Shown: piece after piece, positions 32,819 through 44,370 of the stretch
Numbering within the stretch: the stretch's first letter is position 1
Layout: every line of letters starts with the position of its first letter
Origin: Myoxocephalus aenaeus
Lineage: Eukaryota > Chordata > Actinopteri > Perciformes > Cottidae
DNA length: 64,000 nucleotides
Direction of reading: 5' to 3'
Assembly: GCA_038501785.1 (NCBI GenBank)
Contig: JBAMJR010000194.1
Coordinates: 558,501 to 622,500 of the forward strand
Translations under genes and position numbers: made by a program
Notes under the pieces: model-generated
Told to the model about the DNA's origin: nothing
What the model saw: the letters and a program-made list of their open reading frames with translations, nothing else
Databases searched by the model: none

Positions 32819-35443
32819 CTACTGCTGATGGAGAACCTGGATGTTGGCTTTCTTCTTCTTGCCTTTATCTCCGGGTAATACGAGGTTCTGCTCCGTGACT
32901 TCGCTCCCCCCACCGGAGTCCGATTCCTCATCGGAGTCCGAAGTCTCCTCTTCGGCGTCGGAGTCGGCTTCAGACCCGCTGAGCTCCACCAGCGCCACGT
33001 CCTGAAGGACAAGAGGGAGACATCGCACGGCTCGATCGTATGACACCGGACGGACATTCAACGTTCACATCTGGGGTTCTCTGGTCTGCCAGAGGGAGGC
33101 GGACCGACTCACCATCTCTATGATCCGCTCCTCCTCCCCGACGTTCTCGATGTCAAAGTGCCCGGCGGGAGCGTCTTCCATCTGCTGCCTCAGCTTCTCG
33201 TTGGCCTCGGCCATCTGAGGCAGGAAGCTCTGCAGCCGCTCCAACACTGACGCACAACAGCAAAAACAAAATGAATAAAAACACACATCACACCTCTGGC
33301 TCAAAGGGTGTTTGTTAGGGGGTCGTATACAGGGATTCTTTTTTTTAAAAGAAAGGGTGTTACATTTATGTATAAAAAAAGACCAAAGTGTGTTGGCAGG
33401 GTTACTAACACCGGCCTCCAAAAAGGAGACGACACTCTGACGTCACAAGAAGGGACGACCGACATCTGTATTGTGGGTAAAAACTTTTCCTCCGCATAAA
33501 CAGACCCATGTTACATAAATAAATGAATATGCTGTGTTTTACGGGGCTCCAGAGCCCAAAAACATGTCAAATGCAACCAAACATTTTCAGTGGTCGCACC
33601 AGTGCGGCGGACATTCAACTCTGTGTGTGAATGCTGAACCCTACCTCATCTTGAAGGAGCTTAAGAGACCTAAAAAGCAGTTTGCCTGCGGACTAAAGGC
33701 CAACAAAATTCAAATAACTACTGTAAAAGTAATAACTTCATAGTAAGTTATTAATATTCAATTAACACAAACATGAAGATAACTGTTGTGAAGTTTGCAG
33801 ATGACTACTGTTGTCGGGCAGATTACAAATAACAGATATCATCGAGAGGAAACGACCTTGCAGAGCGGTGCTCAGAACAACCTGCTGCTCAACGTCAGGG
33901 AAACCAAGGAGCTGATTGTTTTAAGAAAAAATGAGGCACCCGCATGTCTGCATCAATGGCGCAAGTCAACGGTATTAAGTCTCTGGGAATCGGCATCACA
34001 ACCAACCGGACGTAGTCCTCACATCAACATCCTGGTGAAGAACGATCATAAACGGCTGTATTTCTTAAGGATAAATTCCCGCCCCAAGTTCTTGTTAACT
34101 TTTTACAGAGGAGCAATAGAAAGCATCCTGACTGCAAACATTACAAACTGGTATGGTATGTTCAGGGCACGGGACAGGCGGGGGTTAAAACACCCAGAAC
34201 ATCTTTACCATCTACTGATCATCAGTGATGTTGGGGAGAAGAAGAGCTAAAGGTTATTAAAGGACAAAACCCATTATAGTCACAACCTGTCCACCTGCTG
34301 CCGTCTGCAAAGACACGCAGAAGAACCGGCTGCAGAACCTCTTTTCTCTCCTCTGGCTGTGAGACTCCTCTACCCTATAATAGTTGTGTTTTGTTTCCCA
34401 TGTAGCAAATTGAGACTACAATATAAATGTAGTCATGCAACCCCCGAATAAAACCCTCGTAACTCATAGCGAGCATGCAGGGAAGCGGCGTCCGGTCTCA
34501 CCGCTGCTTCTCGGGACTCTCTCCGTCTGCAGGGCTCTGGCCGCCTTGGGCTTGAGGAGAAGCTTCTCACCGAGACCTGCAGCAAGACAAACAAGGCTCA
34601 TGCCGGTTCTCCAGGGACCAGGATGAAAGTCACAATACCGAATGTGATAAAGTGTCTGAGGGAGAAGAGGCCCAGCGACAGTAGAGTGGCCTTCCCTGAC
34701 AGTCATGGGTCACAATGCAAAGACACACTGTAGACGATAGAAAAGGGACATTTTCCTGTGAATGTAAAACCACGTGAGCTGCTCAATATTGTTCATCGAG
34801 TTTAAAATATAACTAGTTTGATCACTTTTGGATTTGATCACGCTGTGATCCAATACATTTGTTGTTATACAAATGAATTATTATTGGCAAGCGGTTATTA
34901 AAAACTCTGCTTAATCGTGTTAGAGGTGAAGTTCTGTCTCAGATCCATATTAATATCTTGGTTATGATTTACCCATATCCATCCTAGTGTCATATATAGG
35001 AACTATATAACTATAGGACATGTTTCTGTCTTTGACATTAAAAATATAGTGTACAGGACGTTGCTGTGAGTCATATTAAAACATTTTGCAAGCCATAACA
35101 ATGTCTGACATCCTATTTTTATGAAAATTTGCTTATTTCAAACATGAACAATTTATCTTGGTAACTAGTAAATATGATTTCAGACCTTTGGGAATATTTA
35201 GTGTGTCATTTCCAGCGCTGGTAAACACATATGAAATGATATGGAGTTACATTATATATGGTTTTAAACAATACAAAGTGTGCTGCGGGCTGTAGTGAAA
35301 GCTAACACGAGCTAACTGTTGAAGCTAGCGCAGCTTCTCTCAGTCAAACTGTTTCTTCGTCTGCTAATAAAAGCGTTCAAACCTTGTCCGTTCCCGCATG
35401 ACAGCAGAGCCTGTGAACTCGTTTTCTTGATATTTAAATCCAT
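32819..35443 (-). CDS. nopchap1: NOPCHAP1 (C12orf45) homologue, snoRNP-assembly chaperone, four exons
   Basis: In mammals NOPCHAP1 bridges NOP58 to the R2TP/RUVBL machinery during box C/D snoRNP assembly. Coding exons on the minus strand are 35443-35383, 34576-34502, 33246-33113 and 33001-32819. The phases fit exactly (61+75+134+183 nt), giving 150 residues and a stop. The conserved core is in exon 3: LERLQSFLPQMAEANEKLR, then a PAGHFDIENV stretch ending IIEM, followed by DVALVEL. An acidic serine tract (EADSDAEEETSDSDEESDSG) and a lysine-rich end (GKKKKANIQV) complete the family pattern. An in-frame ATG at 35545 would add 34 residues, giving 184, close to the human length. The convergent position between ALDH1L2 and SLC41A2 matches human 12q23. 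Identity is by core motif and synteny. Confidence 0.88.
33760..34390 (+). pseudogene. Degraded LINE (L2-like) reverse transcriptase remnant
   Basis: The plus strand encodes broken LINE-type RT C-terminal sequence: FYRGAIESILTANITNWYG followed by RARDRRGLK matches the IESIL...WYG...RDRRALQ block of fish L2 elements, and the stretch to about 34390 continues that similarity (CTGCTGCCGTCTGC region). It is antisense within NOPCHAP1 intron 2 and cannot encode a working protein. Confidence 0.75.
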
Positions 35444-35545
35444 TTTACAGGCGACAGAACCCGCGTCGCTATCGGCATGTGTTTCCAGTGAGACGGACTT
35501 CCGGGTGACGGGGAAAAGGGAATATGTTGAAGCGATGCTTTCCAC

Positions 35546-38083
35546 AGCGCCCTCTGGTGGTTCGGAAGACTAATACACAGTTACATTATAGTTATAACTA
35601 GAGATGGGCAAACAATACCGGAGCTCCGAAGCTTGTGTCGGTCTAATGAACCGCTGTGTGTCGGAGCTCGTATCAAATGACAACTGTCACGTGACTGACG
35701 TCACTGGTGCTTCACGAAGCGTTTCATTAGTTTGACGCGTTTGACAGCTTGAACGTTTTGGCACCAAACTCTGCTTCATAAGATGCCTCAGTGTCAATCA
35801 ACAGTGTGGGGTTTGAGAGCGGAGATAGCGATAATTGTGAGTTTTGAGAGAAGAGATAGTGAAGATGGGGAAATTGTCAGCCAGAAAAGGAGCCGCCTGA
35901 AGCCCAGCCCAGTGGAGAAAATATTATTTCTAAATAAAAATCTGTGAAAAATACAATGTTGCACCAATCACTGCCACTATCACCATGCCCATGTTCATAA
36001 GCACGTTCCACTGCCACTTCTAGGACATCTTATCTCACTAAAATGAGCTTGAAAGGACAAATAATATTTATAATCTGTTGACACAAAACTTTAGAGCGAT
36101 AATAATATAAAAACAATGAAGACCATCATGAATGTCAGTCTAGTCTAGTGGGTTACGCACATTCAAAGTAACCTTTTCCGCTCTGTGGATAGAGGATCGA
36201 AGCCCGTCATGAACACCTCTTCATATTATTGACCATCATTTAGTTTTATTGCAATGTAAAAAACGACAGAAGCAACATCGATAATGTTTGTATATAACAT
36301 AAAATCCGTGAATGAACACGCAGCTTTAATTGACTTTTACTGCAGAAATGTGAGAGTGAAACATTGATGTGTTGTTCTAGTGCTTCGGTCACACTGTTAA
36401 ACGGCTGCTTTGACTCCAGTCGGCCACCAGATGTCGCTGTTCTTCTTCAAAGTGAAGCCCCGAAGCTTCGAATCATTTTCGGTACAAATAGGAAGAAAGC
36501 CTCAATGCTTCACAAGGCTTCATCCGCCCATCCCTAGTTATAACTCTTCATTTAGGTGGAACCTATCTGAAAATGTAACAAACCCATGAGCTTTATGATA
36601 AAAACTTCTTCTTTTTTACAACAAATCAGAAATGTGTTTGCGCACTACAACCAGAGATCTGTGTGGCACTGTGGACTGCACGTTTTGTTCTGAATGTAAA
36701 GCTTGTCAGTGGAGCAAGAGGTCCCACTCTCACTGGGTTTTGTTACAGCGAAACCCGTCGGACAGAGTTGACCCAATACAAGGGTTTCACATCATTAACG
36801 TCACTATATGCATCGCCACTAAGAACATAAAGTGAATCAAATCAACAATGACTAAATAAGAGGGAAAACATCTTTTATTGTAAAGTTTCTGACAAAATGT
36901 GTCAAACGCATTTAACAGTACGTCCCTGTTAAATGTGCCAGTGCGGATTACGCCCACTATTTTCAAAGCGAAGTCGCTCATCTTTTCAACATAGACGATC
37001 TTTGGTGGTACTTCTCCGCTCTGACGCGGATCTCTGGCTGACTGTCAAGACATCAGACTCACATCTCTTCTTCTGGAGGAAATGCCACAGTTCCAGACAG
37101 GTAATTTATGAAGAAGAAAAAAATATTAACATACGGTGACGACCAGAATAAGTAGTTTGCTATTCGTACATGTACTAGCTACCATTGAACGCCGCAGTCT
37201 CCCGGGCAGGGGAGTCGCGCTCCCTACTGTTTTGGTTGGTGCCCAGCTAGCTAACATAGCACAGTGTTAGCTAACAGTGTTAGCTCTATGCACACGAACA
37301 CAACGAGCGTTCAACAGTATTTACGGTTTTAGGGATGTTGTCAAACAGTTGCCGTCATATTGCGTTAAACGGAGGCGCTACCATGACGTAAAGCTCCCGA
37401 TACCGAGACAGACAGGTGACCTGTACAGGCCTGACAGTAATGCTTATGAAGGTATAAACTAACCGGAACCAGTCCGGACTGCCCCATCATGGACAGACCA
37501 ACTTTTGTATCAACCAAACCCGAAGTGATACGTTCCTGTTTGGGTGATAACAGGACCTCACTCTCCATCTTCACAACATCCGGAGAAATGCAGTCTGGCT
37601 ATAGCAGCACTGTGAGGCGTGGACAGAAAAACACTGATCAGAAGACAACAACACATCTTAATGATGTAACGTTAATGACTTTAAGATGCAAAAAGATGAT
37701 GTGTGCCCTTTTAATTTAAACCACCACTGATGTTGGCATAGAAGCTGCATGGACAGCTGCTCTGTAATCCACATGAAAGCAGCTGCTCCACATTTACAGC
37801 CTTCTGGTGACTGAATAATGTTTATTTGGTTCCTCTTCGTGAGAAGTGGCTCAGCTGTGCCATGTCATCTTCAATATTGCCTCATGCCGCATTTCCCCGT
37901 TCCCCCATATCCTTCCTCCTCTGTTATCTGTCTCTGTGTATTTCCCTCAGGCCGGTGAGTCTCTAAAGCCAATTTCCAACATGGATGGTGCCTGTCTGAA
38001 CCCCTTGAACTGTCTGCCGTTTTTTTCACACTGCTCTCACGCTGGTTGACAGGAAATGAGACGCTGCGGCCCTGCGCCACACC
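35546..38083. other. Intergenic between NOPCHAP1 and SLC41A2 (divergent promoters)
   Basis: The two genes point away from each other, so both promoters should lie here. The hAT element fills 35599-36536. The rest has CpG-richer parts (36930-37130, 37190-37420). A possible 5' UTR exon ends with donor-like CCAGACAG/gtaatt at 37101, and acceptor-like signals occur at 37949 (ccctcag) and 38052 (gttgacag) just before the SLC41A2 ATG. These are guesses without transcripts. Confidence 0.45.
35599..36536. mobile_element. Non-autonomous hAT element, 938 bp, with perfect 8-bp target duplication
   Basis: The element begins TAGAGATGGGC and ends GCCCATCCCTA. GTTATAAC flanks it on both sides (35591-35598 and 36537-36544), an exact 8-bp duplication as hAT transposons make. 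Subterminal motifs repeat in inverted form (GAAGCTTGTG/CACAAGGCTTC-like). No transposase frame survives. It lies about 50 bases upstream of the longest NOPCHAP1 start codon, so it may border or be part of that promoter. Confidence 0.93.
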
Positions 38084-40974
38084 ATGAGTGTCCAGAGTCT
38101 GGGAGGAGCCGTAGGGGATTCCCTGGGCTCTAGCCTGACGGTGCGTATGAGCGGAGCTGCCGGAGGGTGGAGTGCTCTGAAACCGGTTTCCTCTGGGCGG
38201 ATCGCCTCTCTATTCCAAACCATGGTTCCCACCGGCTACACCAAGCTGCAGGACGAGCGGCTCGCCATGGTGGACCTCGGAGCCAAACCCGAGGCCGCCT
38301 CGCTCCAGAACGGCTACAGACAGGAGACGTCGCACGTAGAAGGCCGGCGGCTCCTGGACCGGGCCTCTCGCTCCTCGGTGACTTTATCCGACTGCGGAGA
38401 CGGAGGCTACTCCGAAACGGAGCCCATGCTGGCTGAGAGGAGGCTCTCCGCGGAGGAGGCAGACGAGGAGGAAGAGGAGGAAGCGGATGAGGAGGAAGGG
38501 CCGAGATCCACCGTGCCGAACATGCCCAAGGAGTCGCCGCTGGCCATGGCGCTGCAGATCTTGCTGCCTTTCTTGCTGGCTGGATTTGGAACGGTGTCAG
38601 CTGGAATGGTGCTGGATATTGTGCAGGTAAGCTGAACCACAATGCAACTATTATCCAAAGCACAGCCAGCACCGCTGAGAGCGAGCGCGTGGGTGGCATT
38701 AGAGGCTAAGTCCAGTTGATCACATACTGGGTCTTGTTCTCATAGTTGGGGCCATTGTTTCATCAGTTGTGATAACACTGTGCTCAGAGAAGTAATCAGT
38801 GAGATGTGGAAGCGTGGCGTCACCGCAAGAACAAAGTCTGAAGGGACAAAACCTGATCACTCAGAGAATCAAACAGCTGTAAATTATCTTCACTTTTTAG
38901 TGCCGCCGGAGTTAAAAAAAACTCCAAAGTATTGCAATATTTATGTATTTGCCGCATTACAGTTTGGCGACATTCCCATTTCCGTATTAGCGCCTGTAAG
39001 TTTATTACACTTTCCCACATTGTATAGACAAACAAAACAAAAACATTTGACTACGCACACACAATGTCCTGATGCTTTCACTCAAATGGACATTTTAAAT
39101 CAACCAGGACTGAGATCTTACGGATTGCTGCATTAACGCACAACTGGCACCAAAAAAATGAAACGGCATTGGCTGTTTTAAAGCTGTGTGGGGTTCAAAC
39201 TAAGGTCCCTGAGGTCTGACAAACATGTTGAATGCACTTCCTCTTTAAAAAAAGACATAGTAGATAAAATATGCACATTCACATTCAGAGGAATAGCGTG
39301 TACAACGTGCATACATGTATACCTTGTGCGCAATATACACAAAACAGGGATCTGCTCCTAAAAACATGACTTGATTTGAATTGGGGTTGTGTGATGTACT
39401 TCTCCCGGTCAAAACATAGTTTTAGACGCCTAAAAGAAGGCCTAAAAATCAGTCTCTGTTTAAGTGAACACTTTATTTAAGGCGGCTGTAGCTCAGGGGG
39501 ATGAGTGGTCGTCCCGCAACCACAAGGTAGCCGGCTCGATCCCCAGTCCCCCCATAGCTCACATGTCGAAGTGTCCCTGAGCAAGACACTGAACCCTCAA
39601 CTGCTCCCCGGGCGCCTCACAGGGCTGCCCACTGCTCCCTATCCAGGGATGGGTCAAATGCAGAGAAGAATTTCCCCAAGGGGATTAATAAAAGTGCATG
39701 TTTTTTTTTTTTTATTGAGAATAGTTTCACATCTTTACTTGCTGCCAGACTGTCGGGGGAACTTTGGTGACTTCGAACAAACCGAAATAACACAGACAGT
39801 AACGGTGGAGGCAGAAGCTCCCGTGTTCTGCAATGTGAAATGACTTTAAAATGTAATGTTAATGTAAAATGTGTTTGTCAAAGGAGTCTGGTGTCTGACA
39901 CGCAGTATAGAGGTGGAAATATTCTAAATGTAGCGTTCACTTTTTGATTTGTGTCTAAAATACGTCCACAGAAGAACGCTGCTTTGTTCTCCTGTCTGGT
40001 TCTCCTGTCTGGTTCTCCTGTCTGGTTCTCCAGACTCTATCTACTGTAGTAAACTGACTGTGGAGAAGAGCCTCATACAGACACACTTCTAAACATCTGA
40101 ACTATCCTTTACGCTCCACTTAGTAGCATTTGAAAGCTCTGGAAAAAGCTAGTAAGTGTATTTAGAATTGCAATTATTTTTATTTTGTCCAGCAGATTTT
40201 CAGCTTTCAGAAGCTATTTCGACTTCAATGTTTTCTTGTTTTGGAAGACGTAAACATTTAAAACAATTAGTTTAGTGGGTTTTTTTTGTCTTGATTGACA
40301 GATGTGTCCACTGAATTTTCTCCCGTCAGTCAGCCGAGCAGCGAGCGTTAATCCATATTTTTAACATTTGACAACTTTTTTTATTGAACTTCTGCCAGGA
40401 TTCTCCAGCGCTCTTTGGACTCTGCGTTATAGTCCACGGGTGCATTTGTGCACATGCAAATGAAGGACTTCCCCCTTATCTAACGGACAGTGTTTTAATT
40501 TGAAAGTCAAGCGGGGCCGAGTGTGAGTCTAGCGACTCAAAGGTTGAACCTGTGGTCATGTTTCCCCCCGCAGCACTGGGAGGCGTTCCAGTACATCACG
40601 GAGATCTTCATCCTGGTACCGGCTCTGCTCGGCCTCAAGGGAAACCTGGAGATGACTCTGGCCTCCAGGCTGTCCACAGCGGTAAGAGACTCACACTCAC
40701 ACTCACACTCACACACACACACACACACTCACACTCGCACTCACACTCACACTCACACTCACACACACACACACACACTCAGAATGACACACTACCAGGG
40801 AGGCATTTTTATGTCCAGTGTGAAAACAAACTAATTGAAGTTTTTATGCTCGGTTGGAATGGATTCAGCTTTTGTCACTAAAAGGTTTAGGCGGTAAATG
40901 CGCCTTGGCCATAAATGAATGCATTTATTGTGATGTGGCCAACAGTAAGCCTGCGTGACTGAAGCACAGACGTC

Positions 40975-41044
<70 letters not shown>

Positions 41045-44000
41045 TGCTGAGACAGTTTTAACTGTCTATAGCTGAATTGAATGAGCTACACGGAGGACAA
41101 CAACAACAACTCCTGAAGCGTTTCCTCTCTGTCGCTGACATGTTACGTTTTCCCACACCACTTGTTCTTGTTGTAATTAGATGGCTGCAGTCCAGCATCA
41201 GGCTGAATGGATTCTGTTTGCCTGCTTTTTTTTTTTACGGCACAGCTTAGTCGACAAAGTTTATTTATGTTATTGTGTTCCAGCCAGACGGTAAAAAAAA
41301 AGCGAATTAACCACATAAAGTCGCGCGACTAAAGTGAGGCGCAAAAGCCGCGCCTCCGCATTCCAAATATGGTCATGTCCGGTTGCAAAAATCTAAAACG
41401 GCCAAATTGCCGAACTCGAGGCTTCAAAACATCAGTCCACAAACCAGCGCGGCCCCGATGGCCACGCCCCCTCTGATAGACCGCCTGTGGTCCCAGCCGG
41501 CCTCACAACAGCACCTCCGTAGCCAACGAGGTGTGTGATGTCATCGTGTGTGATGTCATCGTGTGTTTGCATCATTTCTTTGTGGCGGTGTCTCATCTCC
41601 ACAGACTGAGTCTCTCAGTAGCGTCTTCTCCCCCGTCAGAAGGAGACCTGAGTTACTGTCTCCTTCTCAGCTCCAGAGAGTAAGAATGGTTTGTGCGGCA
41701 TCCCCATTGGATTTTGGTGCGAGAGCTCTGCGGATCAGGAGTTGGTGGAAGGAATCTGCTGATGTAGCAGAGTGAAGGCTGGTTTCCTGTAGAGGGAGGG
41801 GAGCAGGATAACCGAGCTTTCAAGACGGACAAACTGCTCGACGCCTCCCAGAGCAAACAGTGTGAACGACAGACGCCCGATAGAGAACCATAATGGTTTT
41901 CCCTGCGTGTCCCATCCCGTAAAACCTGCGTCATAAACCTGTGTGACTGCAGCCCCTCATCCAGCAGTGTTTGTCAGTGTGTCCGGGACGTCTTGCGCTC
42001 TGCAGAAGCAGAAGAGTGACGGAGCAGAAAGTCTCTTTGCTTTGTGTGTTTTCTCTGGCTCCCCGTCGGCCTCCTCCGGCTCTCGGCACACAGGCTCCAC
42101 ATTGACACGGTGCTGTGTCAACACCGACAGTGGAGCTCGGCGCAACCCCATAATTCCTCAGCGGTGTCCCAAAAAAAAGCTGATTGGTCTTCGCGTTCAT
42201 GTTCTCCCACACAGACGGCCAATGAAAAGATTTTTGTGAAAAAGATAAAACCTGTACAGTCTGAAGGGATGTGTATGCATATTAAGAAAAAAATACAGCT
42301 CAATATAATTTATGTGGAAAAGCTGCAAAACTCAATAACTCAATAAGACAGACTGCAGTCATTTAGTACTGCACTTCCATAAGGACTCTTCTTCTCCCCT
42401 TTCACAATAAAAGCCCTAGACATATAATATTCACAGTCCGGTGTTCTGAATTTCCATGTTTTGTTTATTCGCCTCCGGTGTGTTAAGGCCTTCGGTCCAA
42501 AGCATGGTCACTCTCTGAAAACATCAGTCCTATATTTCCCATAATGCAACTCCATAGTGTCTTCCCTGACTACGACACCCAGCCTTTCAGACTCGATGAG
42601 CTCGGTTTGCGTCGCAGTGTTTCTTGTATATAATATTGTCGTCTTTAAGCCAAAACTGATATTTCTATCAAGTTTAGACTTGACAAAGCTTCTCCAGAGC
42701 CACAGCAGACTTTATACCACGACTACCCTACTGATCTTCATTCATATACCACTACTAACACGACTACCCTACTGATCTTCATTTAGATGCAATGTGTTTC
42801 GTCCTCAGTCGAGTAGCAGAAGATTATTTAAAATTTGAGCAATTAAAAAAAAAAAAATCACCATTTGCAACTTCTCAAATAAAATGATTTTCGAGGGAAT
42901 GACATCATACGATTCAACCGCTAAGACTCACGGGAACCCGGGAGCTGCTGGTCTGCCGCTGTATGGATCGGTTACTTCGTCAGGTGTTATTGTTATTGCT
43001 TTTTTAAAGGGTTAGTTCTTATCCACCAACCCTCACACAACCCCACCTCAAAACATCCCAACTATCCCGTTTAATCTGTTTGCTGGGGTACCCCTTTAAG
43101 TTCCTGATAATCTGGTGGACTCTGGGTAACGGGGCTCCAGAGGTTTCAGGTCACGAAGGGGCTCGTAGAAAACTCAAAGAAATGTTACCAATTGTTTTTC
43201 CTTTCTGCTCCTTTTCTTTCTTCTCTCCTGCTTCAGGTGAATGTGGGCAAGATGGATTCTCCCATAGAGAAGTGGAATCTAATCATAGGCAACCTGGCAC
43301 TGAAGCAGGTAATGGCTCCCATTGAAGCCTCAACCTATCTCCATGCACATGTGTGATTCTATTTAATCGTATCATATTCATGTGAAGCCATGGATGTTAT
43401 GTGTAACGCTCACCACTACCAGTGGGTGAGAGGTTGGATCCTGGTGGGCGTTGGCTCAGACTGTTTTATTGATATATCTCTGTCTGTGTAGTAAGAGTAC
43501 GTTCTCTGTTAATCATCTACCCACACTGACGAACCCTCATTTTGTACGCAACAACAACACACGTCAGCAGAAGTATTATGTAATGGATTAGTAAAAACCG
43601 ACCTAGACGTGACGTTAATTACAGTATTTTACCTTCATGTTTATGTGGAACTTGACCTCGCATGAGTAACCCTTCTGCTGATCCTGTAAGCACTGGTTGT
43701 GTGTTTTTCCACACGCGTAGCCATGCTTGTTTCCCCCCCGCTCACTAAAAGCGCAGCAGTAACCCCCCTGTCTCCCCAGGTCCAGGCCACGGTGGTGGGC
43801 TTCCTGGCCGCCGTGGCAGCCGTGGTTCTCGGCTGGATCCCGGAAGGGAAGTTCCAGATGAGCCACGCTGTGCTGCTCTGCTCCAGCAGCGTGGCCACGG
43901 CCTTTATAGCCTCCATGCTGCAGGGTAAACACACACACACACACACACACACACGGTGACAGCTGAGGACCGGAGCTTAAAATACACTGTTAACACAGTT

Positions 44001-44299
44001 GCTGTGGAGAGGCTGGGTCACTTCTGTCACAGCTTTTGTAACAAAGAGTTAAACACGTCTTCCTTTCTGACTGACGGGTTGTTTGTTGTCTGAAAGTCAC
44101 CAGTAATGTGAGGCCCGCTCTTCTCTTTGTCAGGTTTCATCATGGTGGGTGTAATCGTGGGTTCCAAGAAGACGGGCATCAACCCAGACAACGTAGCCAC
44201 ACCCATCGCCGCCAGTTTTGGTGACCTCATAACCCTGGCGATCCTGGCCTGGATAAGCCAGGGCCTCTACAAGTGCCTGGGTAGGTGATCAGCTCCTGC

Positions 44300-44370
<71 letters not shown>

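Noticed and set aside
33795..34250. 151-codon plus-strand frame as a possible gene
   Set aside because: It matches the C-terminal part of a LINE reverse transcriptase in decayed form and lies in a NOPCHAP1 intron.
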